Source: an uncultured Lentisphaeria bacterium
GTDB taxonomy: Bacteria; Verrucomicrobiota; Lentisphaeria; Victivallales; UBA1829
DNA length: 32,072 nt
Reading direction: 5' to 3'
Assembly: GCA_905197955.1 (NCBI GenBank)
Contig: CAJKAR010000046.1
Location: forward strand, 1-32,072
A model generated the notes under the pieces. It ran no database searches. It was not told where the DNA came from and saw only the letters and a program-made list of their open reading frames with translations. Position numbers and translations under genes: made by a program. This document shows, in pieces, positions 24,452-32,034 of this stretch; the stretch's first letter is position 1; every line of letters begins with the position of its first letter.

Positions 24452-25813
24452 ATGAGCAAGGATGTAAAAATCGCATTCATGGGTGCCGGCAGCACAGTTT
24501 TCGCCAAGAACGTGCTGGGAGACTGCATGTGCAGAGAAGCTCTCAAGGATGCCGAGATCGCACTGTATGACATCGACGCGGCGCGTCTGAAAGAGTCCGA
24601 GGCCATGCTGAAGACTCTGAACAAAAATATCAACGACAACCGGGCAACCGTGAAAACGTTCCTCGGTGTGAAAAACCGGAAAAATGCTCTGAAAAAAGCG
24701 GATTTCGTGGTCAACGCCATTCAGGTTGGCGGATATGAGCCGTCAACGGTGATCGATTTCGAGGTTCCGAAGAAATACGGTCTCCGTCAGACCATCGCCG
24801 ATACGCTGGGTATCGGAGGCATTTTCCGCGCCCTGCGCACGATTCCGGTCATGCTGGATTTCGCCCGCGACATGGAAGAGGTCTGTCCGAACGCCTGGTT
24901 CCTGAACTATACCAATCCCATGGCTATGCTGACCGGAGCAATGCTGAAGGGCTCTTCGATTAAGACGGTTGGTCTCTGCCACTCGGTTCAGAGCTGCGTC
25001 TCCTCCCTGCTGGATTCTCTCGACCTTTACAAAGGCGAGGGGGAACGCGACGGAATCCGGGGACGCATCGCCGGAATCAATCACATGGCATGGCTTCTGG
25101 AGATTACCAACAACGGGAAAGACATCTATCCCGAGATCAAGAAAGTCGCAGCCAGGAAACTTGCCGCATGGAGAAAAGCCAAGGATCCGGAGAAAAAGTC
25201 CGGCAATATGATCCGGCTTGAGATCATGATGAAGTTCGGATACTATGTGACCGAATCCAGCGAACACAATGCCGAATACATGCCCTACTGGATCAAATCG
25301 AACTATCCTGAACTGATCGAAGAATACAAGATTCCTCTGGATGAGTATCCGCGACGCTGTGTCCGCCAGATCAAAGACTGGAAGACCCGGTACAAGGAAA
25401 TCTGCGGCAATGCAAAACTCGACCATACGCTTTCCAAGGAATACGGCTCCGGGATCATGAATGCAATCGTGACCAATGTGCCCTATCAGATCGGTGGAAA
25501 TGTCATGAATCACGGACTGATCCCGAATCTTCCGCATGACTGTGTGGTCGAAGTTCCCTGTCTTGTCGATTCCAACGGCGTTCAGGGAACCTACGTCGGC
25601 GATCTGCCCCAGGTCTGCGCGGCGCTGAACCGGACAAATATCAATGTTCAGCTCCTGACCATTGAAGCTGCTCTGACTCTGAAAAAAGAGTGCATTTATC
25701 AGGCAGCCATGCTGGATCCGCACACCGCAGCCGAGCTCAGCATCGACAAGATCATCGCCATGTGCGACGATCTGATCAAAGCGCACGGAGACATGCTGCC
25801 CAAATACAAATAA
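24452..25813 (+). CDS. melA: Alpha-galactosidase, glycoside hydrolase family 4 (MelA type)
   Basis: This 453-aa cytoplasmic GH4 enzyme cuts alpha-galactosides such as melibiose by an NAD-dependent redox-elimination route that needs a divalent metal. The N-terminal NAD-binding loop is 'FMGAGSTVFAKN' (9-20). The metal ligands are C176 ('GLCHSVQ') and H211 ('AGINHMAW'), and 'VTESSEHNAEYMPYW' is conserved. The sequence follows E. coli MelA along its whole length, including 'QTIADTLG' and 'MDPHTAA'-like blocks. AAAGGA (24439-24444) is 7 nt before ATG 24452; the upstream ATG 24395 is not favoured. A strong terminator follows. Confidence 0.94.
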   Translation: MSKDVKIAFMGAGSTVFAKNVLGDCMCREALKDAEIALYDIDAARLKESEAMLKTLNKNINDNRATVKTFLGVKNRKNALKKADFVVNAIQVGGYEPSTVIDFEVPKKYGLRQTIADTLGIGGIFRALRTIPVMLDFARDMEEVCPNAWFLNYTNPMAMLTGAMLKGSSIKTVGLCHSVQSCVSSLLDSLDLYKGEGERDGIRGRIAGINHMAWLLEITNNGKDIYPEIKKVAARKLAAWRKAKDPEKKSGNMIRLEIMMKFGYYVTESSEHNAEYMPYWIKSNYPELIEEYKIPLDEYPRRCVRQIKDWKTRYKEICGNAKLDHTLSKEYGSGIMNAIVTNVPYQIGGNVMNHGLIPNLPHDCVVEVPCLVDSNGVQGTYVGDLPQVCAALNRTNINVQLLTIEAALTLKKECIYQAAMLDPHTAAELSIDKIIAMCDDLIKAHGDMLPKYK

Positions 25814-25862
25814 AAACGACTTGGCGAAACCAGTCCGGTTTTCCCTTGTCACGAAAAAACAG

Positions 25863-25901
25863 GATTCCTTCCAATCACATCTGGAAGGAATCTTTTTTTT
25901 T
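25863..25901 (+). terminator. Rho-independent terminator after melA
   Basis: A perfect 11-bp stem, GATTCCTTCCA (25863-25873) with TGGAAGGAATC (25882-25892), has an 8-nt loop and is followed by nine T residues (25893-25901). Confidence 0.95.
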
Positions 25902-25966
25902 GGAAATCTGACTTTTCTAGCTTTAAATTTCTTATTGCAAGATTATAGTATAAAATATGATATTAA

Positions 25967-25985
25967 AAGTTCATAATATGAACTT
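25967..25985. promoter_or_regulatory. Operator-like palindrome before the IclR gene
   Basis: AAGTTCAT-AAT-ATGAACTT is a perfect 8-bp inverted repeat with a 3-nt centre, 13 bp before the chosen start of the IclR regulator and just downstream of an AT-rich promoter-like region (TATAGTATAAAATAT). It is the right size for self-regulation by the adjacent protein. Confidence 0.65.
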
Positions 25986-25998
25986 ATGGGGTGCTGTC

Positions 25999-26751
25999 AT
26001 GGGAAATATTCTGGATAAAAACTTAGCTGTTCTGGAGGAGATTGTACGGTCAACGCCGCATCCGGTAAGTCCACTTGCATTGTCGGAGAGACTTGGGATC
26101 AAGCGTGCGACCTGTTCGCGAATTCTGAAAATGCTTCTGGAATCCGGTTATATCATCCGGGTGTCTCGACAGGCTGGGTATATGGCGGGGCCGCGGATCG
26201 TGACGTTGAATAATATGGCACAATTTCAGTCGGAACTGCTGAAGAAGGCGATTCCGGCAGTGGACCGTCTTGCGGAAGCCGTGCGCGATTCTGTGTTTAT
26301 TTCGCAGGTATACGGGGGATTACGCTATGTGCTGTACCATAAAAATTGCAATCCGGAGCATGTGATACACCTGAATCAGATGGCGTATGAGGATGTCTAT
26401 GCGACGGCGTCGGGCGTTGTGGAGATGGCGTATGTTCCTCTGAAAGAGGCTCTGAAAATTTATGATTCCACCAGATGGGGATCGAATCTGCGTCCGGAAT
26501 TCCGGGAGCGGAAGATGGTGGAGGCATCTCTGGCGAAAATCCGGGCTGAGGGCTTATATCATTCCATCAGCGGAATCCAGGGGATTTTTGCTGTTCCGGT
26601 GTTTGCCAATGGCGTGTACCAGGCGGCACTGGGATGTTCCATGCCTGTGGCCAGATATACGCCGGAACATATTTTGGAAGTGAAGGGACTGATTCAAAAG
26701 GCGGCGGAAGAGCTTTCGGCTGCATTGTCGGTTATTAACTCAATAGGATAG
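25999..26751 (+). CDS. IclR-family transcriptional regulator
   Basis: This 250-aa regulator has an N-terminal winged helix (about 5-65, 'VSPLALSERLGIKRATCSRILKMLLESGYI') and a C-terminal GAF-like effector domain (about 80-245), with 'GIFAVPVFANGVYQAALGCS' as the usual ligand-pocket strand. Family members bind small carbon compounds. Start ATG 25999 has GGGG 7 nt upstream and keeps the palindrome at 25967-25985 non-coding; ATG 25957, in frame, would translate through it. The stop is 13 bp before a glycosidase gene, so the two form an operon and the regulator probably senses a product of that enzyme. Confidence 0.88.
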   Translation: MGNILDKNLAVLEEIVRSTPHPVSPLALSERLGIKRATCSRILKMLLESGYIIRVSRQAGYMAGPRIVTLNNMAQFQSELLKKAIPAVDRLAEAVRDSVFISQVYGGLRYVLYHKNCNPEHVIHLNQMAYEDVYATASGVVEMAYVPLKEALKIYDSTRWGSNLRPEFRERKMVEASLAKIRAEGLYHSISGIQGIFAVPVFANGVYQAALGCSMPVARYTPEHILEVKGLIQKAAEELSAALSVINSIG

Positions 26752-26764
26752 GAGAAACGGGAAA

Positions 26765-28177
26765 ATGGATCGTCTTAAAAAAGTTGGATCGGTGGAAGGG
26801 GTGCCTTCCACACGTGTCGGAGAGTCCGTCCTCGGACTCGGATTTGAAAAGCTGGACCGGGGAGTGTTCGATCCGGAAAAAGCGTATGACAAGGTGGCGG
26901 AACTGGGAATCAAGTGGATTCGCATCCAGTCGGGCTGGGCGCGGACGGAACAGAAGAAAGGCGTGTATGATTTTGCCTGGTTTGATTCGATTGTGGAGAA
27001 TCTGCTGCGCCGCGGACTGCGTCCCTGGGTCTGCCTCTGCTACGGAAACGGCGTCTACGATGAAGCGGCCGCAAAGGTGTTCGGTGCCGTGGGATGTCCG
27101 CCGATTCATACCGAAGAACAGAAGAAGGCATGGCACGATTATGTGGTCGCTCTCGTAACCCGTTACAAGGGGAAGATCGGCTGGTACGAGGTCTGGAATG
27201 AGCCCGACGGAAAATGGTGCTGGAAACACGGGGTCAACGGAACCGAATACGGGGAATTTGTCAATGCCACGGCAAAGGCCGTGCGGGAGGCGGATCCGGA
27301 TGCAAAAGTCATCGGCGGTGTGTTCTGTACACACAATTTCAAATGGATCCGCGATATGCTCGACACCGGAGCGGGCGCAAACATGGATGCTGTGAGCTAT
27401 CACGGCTATTCTCCTGATGAACGGATTGCGTTTACCCATCTTCGTGCGCTGAAAACTCTGATCCGGCAGTACAATCCCGCGATACAGTTCATTCAGGGGG
27501 AGACGGGGACGCAATCCCGCCGCGACGGCGCCGGAGCCCTGAGGGGGGCCGCCTGGACGCCGATTCGTCAGGCAAAATTCCTTTCCCGTCACATGCTGGT
27601 GCACATGTTCGAGAATGTTCTGTTCACCTCCTACTTCTCCTGCATGGATATGATTGAAGCGCTGAACGGAACGGTCGGCGACAAGGCCAGCTACCTCGAC
27701 TTCGGATATTTCGGAGTGCTGGGTGCCGATTTTGACGAGAATGGCGTCGCAACCGGAGTCTACAAGCCCAAGCCCTCCTATCGGGCATTGCAGGTGCTTG
27801 CTGCGATTTTCCGTGAAAAGTACTCTCTGGCGGATCTGCCGGTTCGTCTTCTGCCCGAAGGATCAACCCTGCTGATGCGCAACGAGGATCCCGCCCGCAG
27901 TCTTCTCTCGCAGGGATTTACAAAACCGAACGGCAGTTCCGCGTTTGTCTACTGGACCCCCTCTGAATTGCTGACTACTACGTATGAGGCAACCATGACC
28001 ATGGAAGCATGTTGTGTAAAAGGTGAGGCCCGCCTGATCGACCTTCTCGATGGATCCATCTATGCCTTCCCCGAGGATATGATCGAAGATGACGGCAAAG
28101 GATATCGGAAATTCAAGCAGATTCCCCTCCGGGATTATCCGCTTCTTCTCACGTTCGGCCCATTTGCTGAGTCCTGA
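26765..28177 (+). CDS. Cytoplasmic GH-A-clan glycoside hydrolase (GH39-like)
   Basis: This 470-aa enzyme has a TIM barrel with acid/base E146 in 'YEVWNEPDG' and nucleophile E246 in 'FIQGETGTQ', exactly 100 residues apart, as in retaining clan GH-A enzymes. 'KWIRIQSGWARTEQKKGVYDFAW' near the N-terminus resembles GH39 and related families. A small beta domain ends the protein. No signal peptide is present, unlike the large GH-A protein at 7631, so it acts on imported oligosaccharides. AGGAGA lies 9 nt before ATG 26765. The substrate is unknown; a beta-xylosidase or beta-galactosidase-like activity is possible. The gene ends 32 bp before a bidirectional terminator. Confidence 0.8.
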   Translation: MDRLKKVGSVEGVPSTRVGESVLGLGFEKLDRGVFDPEKAYDKVAELGIKWIRIQSGWARTEQKKGVYDFAWFDSIVENLLRRGLRPWVCLCYGNGVYDEAAAKVFGAVGCPPIHTEEQKKAWHDYVVALVTRYKGKIGWYEVWNEPDGKWCWKHGVNGTEYGEFVNATAKAVREADPDAKVIGGVFCTHNFKWIRDMLDTGAGANMDAVSYHGYSPDERIAFTHLRALKTLIRQYNPAIQFIQGETGTQSRRDGAGALRGAAWTPIRQAKFLSRHMLVHMFENVLFTSYFSCMDMIEALNGTVGDKASYLDFGYFGVLGADFDENGVATGVYKPKPSYRALQVLAAIFREKYSLADLPVRLLPEGSTLLMRNEDPARSLLSQGFTKPNGSSAFVYWTPSELLTTTYEATMTMEACCVKGEARLIDLLDGSIYAFPEDMIEDDGKGYRKFKQIPLRDYPLLLTFGPFAES

Positions 28178-28208
28178 GCCATTTCTCTCCCGACAGGGAA
28201 AAGGTAAG

Positions 28209-28239
28209 AAAAAAACGCCGGCGAAAACCGGCGTTTTTT
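28209..28239. terminator. Bidirectional terminator between convergent genes
   Basis: Stem AACGCCGG (28214-28221) with CCGGCGTT (28228-28235) and a 6-nt loop is flanked by an A-run (28209-28215) and a T-run (28234-28239), so it works on both strands, for the GH-A gene and for the HxlR gene. Confidence 0.93.
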
Positions 28240-28259
28240 CTTTTTATTGCAGCATGGAG

Positions 28260-28622
28260 TCAGGCCTCTTCTTCTTCGCACGGATTCGGAATTCCGAGCC
28301 GCCGGAAGTATTCATTGCCCCAGAGACACATTTCATCAATGATGGGAACCAGAGTTTTTCCGACCTCTGTCAGGGAATACTCCGTTTTCGGAGGAACGAC
28401 CGGATAGAGCTTGCGTTTGACAATCCCGTCATTTTCCAGTTCTTTCAGCTGCTGGCTGAGCATTTTTGCCGTCGCCTGAGGAATTGCTTTCTGGATCTCA
28501 TTGTAACGCATGACTCCGGCCCGGTTCAGATGCCAGATGATAATCGCTTTGTATTTTCCACCGAGGACCGCCATGGTCGCTTCGACAGAACAGTGGAAGG
28601 TCAATGCTTTCTTTTTTTCCAT
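28260..28622 (-). CDS. HxlR-family transcriptional regulator
   Basis: This 120-aa winged-helix protein shows the family pattern: Cys11 near the N-terminus ('FHCSVEATMAVLGGKYKAIIIWHL'), then 'RYNEIQKAIPQATAKMLSQQLKELENDGIV', the wing 'PPKTEYSLTEVGKTLVPI' and a final Trp-containing helix. In YodB and HypR the equivalent cysteine senses quinones or disulfide stress. It is divergent from two flavodoxin-fold reductase genes, the common HxlR/reductase arrangement, and likely represses them until oxidised. The 236-bp gap between them is AT-rich with TAGTAT-like half-sites at 28661-28668 (ATACTATA), 28723-28733 and 28742-28754. No strong ribosome site is visible before ATG 28622. Confidence 0.88.
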   Translation of the reverse strand: MEKKKALTFHCSVEATMAVLGGKYKAIIIWHLNRAGVMRYNEIQKAIPQATAKMLSQQLKELENDGIVKRKLYPVVPPKTEYSLTEVGKTLVPIIDEMCLWGNEYFRRLGIPNPCEEEEA

Positions 28623-28768
28623 GGATCCGAGTGCCGGCCTTTCTTTTTTTTTATTTTTTTATACTATACATTAAATAGCCGAAAAGGCAAGTTCTGAATA
28701 AGAAAATGATATGAACAAAAAAGATAGTATATCACAATAAGGATATTATAGTACAAAATAGTGCATTC

Positions 28769-28796
28769 TTGACAATATTTTACAGAAGATTATATT
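28769..28796 (+). promoter_or_regulatory. Probable promoter of the flavodoxin-fold reductase pair
   Basis: TTGACA (28769-28774) and TATATT (28791-28796) are 16 bp apart. The -35 is a perfect match to the sigma70 consensus. The TAGTAT-like half-sites lie immediately upstream. Confidence 0.7.
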
Positions 28797-28858
28797 ACGG
28801 AAAATCGACGGAGAATGCCGATCAAAGAATAAAGCCGATAACAGGAGGATGATGTGTT

Positions 28859-29416
28859 ATGGGAAAGAAAATCGTGATTCTCAATGGAGGGCCGCGTCTG
28901 AACGGCAACACGGCAGCACTGATCCGTGAATTTACAAAAGGAGCGGAGAGCGCAGGAAATACGGTGGCTCGGTTCGATCTGGACCGGATGAAAATTCATG
29001 GCTGCAAGGGGTGTCTTGGCGGCGGAAAAAATCCGGAGGAACCCTGCGTTCAGAAAGATGATATGAACCGGATTTATCCAGAGTACCGGTCGGCGGATAT
29101 TCTCGTGTTTGCCTCGCCGATGTATTACTGGGGATTCTCTGGACAGTTGAAATGTGCCATCGACCGCTTGTTCGCCGTGACGGAATCAGATCCGAAATGG
29201 GCGACACCGAAGAAAAAGACAATTCTTCTGATGGCTTCCGAAGGCTCCGGAAAAGAGAACGATGCTCCAGTGATCCAGTATTATCACTCGCTGCTTGGTT
29301 TTCTTGAGTGGGAGGATCTGGGCAGCGTGATTGCCGGAGGTGTTTTGAAAATCGGCGATATTGAAGGGCATCCGGCATTGCAGAAGGCTTTTGAACTTGG
29401 AAAAAATATAATCTGA
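28859..29416 (+). CDS. Flavodoxin-fold NAD(P)H-dependent reductase
   Basis: This 185-aa protein has the FMN-binding start 'VILNGGPRLNGNTAAL' (6-21) and the second phosphate/flavin loop 'FASPMYYWGFSGQLKCAIDR', typical of NADPH-dependent FMN reductases and quinone reductases. Three cysteines, C49, C52 and C63, form part of the ISF-type cluster motif, but the third-position cysteine is missing, so a [4Fe-4S] cluster is unlikely here. AGGAGG (28843-28848) is 10 nt before ATG 28859. It is the first gene of a pair, 12 bp from the next. Confidence 0.87.
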   Translation: MGKKIVILNGGPRLNGNTAALIREFTKGAESAGNTVARFDLDRMKIHGCKGCLGGGKNPEEPCVQKDDMNRIYPEYRSADILVFASPMYYWGFSGQLKCAIDRLFAVTESDPKWATPKKKTILLMASEGSGKENDAPVIQYYHSLLGFLEWEDLGSVIAGGVLKIGDIEGHPALQKAFELGKNII

Positions 29417-29428
29417 AAGAGGTGCAGT

Positions 29429-30046
29429 ATGAAAGTTCTGCTCGTAAATGGAAGTCCTCACCGGGAAGGGTGTATTTTTACTTCTTTATCCGAGGTGGCT
29501 GGCAGTTTGAAGGAAAACGGGGTCGATTCTGAAATTTTCTGGATCGGAAACCATCCCGTCCAGGGCTGTGTCGCCTGCTGGAGATGCCGGGAAACCGGAG
29601 ACGGGTGCGTTTTCAAAGACAAACTCTATACAGAATTCGTAGAGAAAATGAAAGCGTGCGATGGACTCGTGATCGGAGCGCCAGTTTACTATGCCGGACC
29701 TCCGGGAAGTCTGTGCGCAATTCTTGACAGAGTCTTTTTTTCCGCAACAGATTTATTCCGTCGCAAGCCCGCTGCTTGTGTGGTCAACTGCCGCCGCGGC
29801 GGAGCTTCCGCAGCATTTGACCGGTTGAACAAGTATTTCACAATCTGCGAAATGCCGGTTGTCTCTTCCCAGTACTGGAATTCCACTCATGGATTCACTC
29901 CGGATGAGGTTCGTCAGGATCTGGAGGGGATGCAGACGATGCGGACTCTCGGAAGAAATATGGCTCATCTGCTGAAATGCCGGGAAAAAGCCGGAATTCC
30001 GTTCCCGCCCGCTGAACCATGGGTTGCAACGAATTTTATTTCCTGA
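29429..30046 (+). CDS. Iron-sulfur flavoprotein-like reductase
   Basis: This 205-aa flavodoxin-fold protein has the FMN loop 'LLVNGSPHREGCIFTSL' (4-20) and 'IGAPVYYAGPPGSLCAILDR' (82-101). Cysteines C47, C50, C53 and C60 form C-x2-C-x2-C-x6-C, close to the compact motif that binds [4Fe-4S] in archaeal and bacterial iron-sulfur flavoproteins. It would accept electrons and pass them to an unknown substrate, perhaps a quinone or oxygen species. Ribosome site AGAGG precedes ATG 29429, 12 bp after the previous stop, so it shares that transcript and probably HxlR control. Its end overlaps the convergent phosphatase gene by 11 bp. Confidence 0.83.
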   Translation: MKVLLVNGSPHREGCIFTSLSEVAGSLKENGVDSEIFWIGNHPVQGCVACWRCRETGDGCVFKDKLYTEFVEKMKACDGLVIGAPVYYAGPPGSLCAILDRVFFSATDLFRRKPAACVVNCRRGGASAAFDRLNKYFTICEMPVVSSQYWNSTHGFTPDEVRQDLEGMQTMRTLGRNMAHLLKCREKAGIPFPPAEPWVATNFIS

Positions 30047-30695
30047 CAGGAGCTTCCAGCTTTTCCGGAGACAGAATGCTTTTCCGGATCTGATCCCAGT
30101 CAATTTCACGGATCAGTTCCGGAATGTTCCTGTAAATGAACCGGTGATGACCATATCGCCGGTCTTTCAACTCATTCAGCGCGGATTCAACAGAGAGTCC
30201 CTGAAAGACGATCCGGTATGCCGCAACAACTGCGCCGGTCCGGTCGGAACCGTGCCAGCAGTGAATCAGAACAGGCTTCGGCGCATCCCGCAGAATCACA
30301 AGGGCCATGAACAGATCCTTCATCGTCAGGGAACCTGCATTCATCGACAGTTCGCAGAGAGTCAGCGGAAGATTCCCTATTCTCTCCCGATCGCTGTGAT
30401 GCGCCCGCAGATTCAGTACGCTTTTCAAGCCTGCTCGATAAAGAGTCCGGAACTCTTCTCCGTCCGGCTGGGCGGATCGGTAAATTCCAGGCGCAACCCG
30501 GTACAGATTCCGGAGTTCACTCTGGAGTATGGGATCCGATGCGATTTCCTGACACGGTACGCTTTTCAGACTCAATGTGCTTTCCGTGTTACGATCCAGC
30601 GGAACTTCCGCAGAAAGCGTGACGGAGAAAAACAGAACAGCAAGCAAAATCACATTCAAGTACAGAAAGATACATCGATGAAATTTCAGGAACAT
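30036..30695 (-). CDS. Exported tyrosine/dual-specificity-type phosphatase
   Basis: This 219-aa protein has an N-terminal hydrophobic segment (about 9-29, ending LSA) that is a signal peptide or membrane anchor, followed by a cysteine phosphatase domain. The CX5R loop is C146-W-H-G-S-D-R152 in 'LIHCWHGSDRTGAV'. 'LYRVAPGIYRSAQPDGEEF' is the opening motif of the DSP-like family that includes Siw14-type phosphatases, some of which act on inositol phosphates. Being outside the cytoplasm, it may remove phosphate from an external or envelope substrate. GGAGG lies 9 nt before ATG 30695. It is divergent from the DUF362 gene. Confidence 0.85.
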   Translation of the reverse strand: MFLKFHRCIFLYLNVILLAVLFFSVTLSAEVPLDRNTESTLSLKSVPCQEIASDPILQSELRNLYRVAPGIYRSAQPDGEEFRTLYRAGLKSVLNLRAHHSDRERIGNLPLTLCELSMNAGSLTMKDLFMALVILRDAPKPVLIHCWHGSDRTGAVVAAYRIVFQGLSVESALNELKDRRYGHHRFIYRNIPELIREIDWDQIRKSILSPEKLEAPVRK

Positions 30696-30762
30696 TGCCT
30701 TTCGCCTCCGATAGAGAGTATTTTCGGCAATATATCCTGTTATTCCATTGAAATCAACCGGG

Positions 30763-30801
30763 GCGGGAATCGGCTCTTTCCGAAAAAAAACGATTTCCCG
30801 C
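30763..30801. other. Imperfect inverted repeat between the phosphatase and DUF362 genes
   Basis: GCGGGAATCG (30763-30772) pairs with CGATTTCCCGC (30791-30801) with one bulged A, around an A-rich loop. In this divergent 188-bp gap it could be an operator or transcript structure. Flanking promoter hexamers are weak. Confidence 0.35.
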
Positions 30802-30883
30802 TTGCCGGAACATAAAACCAGGAGTATTGTATTTGTTTGATTACAAAAACATAAAATCGTCAGAGAACAGGAGTCAGAATTTT

Positions 30884-31993
30884 ATGGAAAAAGCAAAAGT
30901 CTACTTTACAGATATGCGGGTGAAACCGGAAGGACGGAATCTTCAGGGAAAACTCGAACTGCTGATGCGGAAAGCGGGAATGGAACAAATCGATTTCAAA
31001 GGCCGTTTTGCCGCGATCAAAATTCATTTTGGAGAAACAGGCAACCTCTCGTTCCTGCGCCCGAATTTTGCCAGAACTGTGGTTGATGAGGTTCGCAGAC
31101 TCGGCGGAAAACCTTTCCTGACCGATTGCAATACTCTGTATGTCGGTTCCCGCAAGGATGCTCTGGAACACATCGAAACCGCATACCGGAATGGCTTTAC
31201 GCCGTATACGACCGGATGCCATGTCATCATCGGCGACGGTCTGAAGGGGACAGACGATGTTTCCGTGCCTGTCCCGAATGGCGAATATGTGCACGAAGCC
31301 AAAATCGGACGTGCCATCATGGATGCCGATATCATCATCTCCCTGAATCATTTCAAAGGACATGAAATGACCGGCTTTGGCGGCGCTTTGAAAAATCTCG
31401 GAATGGGATGCGGTTCCCGTGCCGGAAAAATGGAGCAGCATTGCGACGGCAAGCCGACGGTCAATCAGGATTTGTGCATCGGCTGTCATGCCTGTGCCCG
31501 GATCTGTGCGCACGATGCGCCGGAGTTTGCCAACGGCAAGGCGACGATCAATCACGAAAAATGTGTCGGTTGCGGCAGATGTATCGGCGTCTGTCCGAAA
31601 GATGCGGTGGAACCTTCCTGGGGACAGAAAGAAGGACTTGTCGATCGGAAAATGGTGGAATATGCAATGGCGGTTGTCCATAATCGTCCACATTTCCACA
31701 TCAGTCTAGTCATGGATGTTTCTCCGTTCTGCGACTGTCATCCGGAGAACGATGCTCCGATTGTTCCGGATGTGGGCATGTTTGCGTCCTTCGATCCTGT
31801 TGCTCTTGATCAGGCGTGCGCGGATGCGGTGAATCGCCAGACTCCGATTGCCAGCAGTCTTCTTGGTGATCATGGTGACCACTACCACGATCACTTCAAA
31901 GATGTCTCTCCGGTTACGAATTGGGAGATCCAGCTGAACCATGCTGAAAAAATCGGACTTGGCACCCGCGCATACGACCTGATTGAGTTCTGA
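30884..31993 (+). CDS. DUF362 protein with inserted 2x[4Fe-4S] ferredoxin domain
   Basis: This 369-aa protein starts with a DUF362-type domain ('FAAIKIHFGETGNLSFLRP' at 42-60, 'DADIIISLNHFKGHEMTGFGGALKNLGMG' at 147-175). A bacterial ferredoxin domain with two C-x2-C-x2-C-x3-C clusters follows (C198, C201, C204, C208 and C227, C230, C233, C237); the first lacks the usual Pro after the last Cys. DUF362 returns for the C-terminal 110 residues. It is cytoplasmic and likely a redox carrier or flavin/cofactor-linked enzyme; function is not established for the family. ATG 30884 is chosen with AGGAG (30869-30873) 10 nt upstream; a TTG at 30827 is less likely. Confidence 0.85.
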   Translation: MEKAKVYFTDMRVKPEGRNLQGKLELLMRKAGMEQIDFKGRFAAIKIHFGETGNLSFLRPNFARTVVDEVRRLGGKPFLTDCNTLYVGSRKDALEHIETAYRNGFTPYTTGCHVIIGDGLKGTDDVSVPVPNGEYVHEAKIGRAIMDADIIISLNHFKGHEMTGFGGALKNLGMGCGSRAGKMEQHCDGKPTVNQDLCIGCHACARICAHDAPEFANGKATINHEKCVGCGRCIGVCPKDAVEPSWGQKEGLVDRKMVEYAMAVVHNRPHFHISLVMDVSPFCDCHPENDAPIVPDVGMFASFDPVALDQACADAVNRQTPIASSLLGDHGDHYHDHFKDVSPVTNWEIQLNHAEKIGLGTRAYDLIEF

Positions 31994-32007
31994 CTCTTGA
32001 AATACGG

Positions 32008-32027
32008 AAAAATGCGACAGCATTTTT
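32008..32027 (+). terminator. Weak hairpin terminator after the DUF362 gene
   Basis: AAAAATGC (32008-32015) and GCATTTTT (32020-32027) pair around a GACA loop, the T-run being part of the stem. It lies 14 bp past the stop at 31993. Confidence 0.5.
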
Positions 32028-32034
32028 CTCGGGT

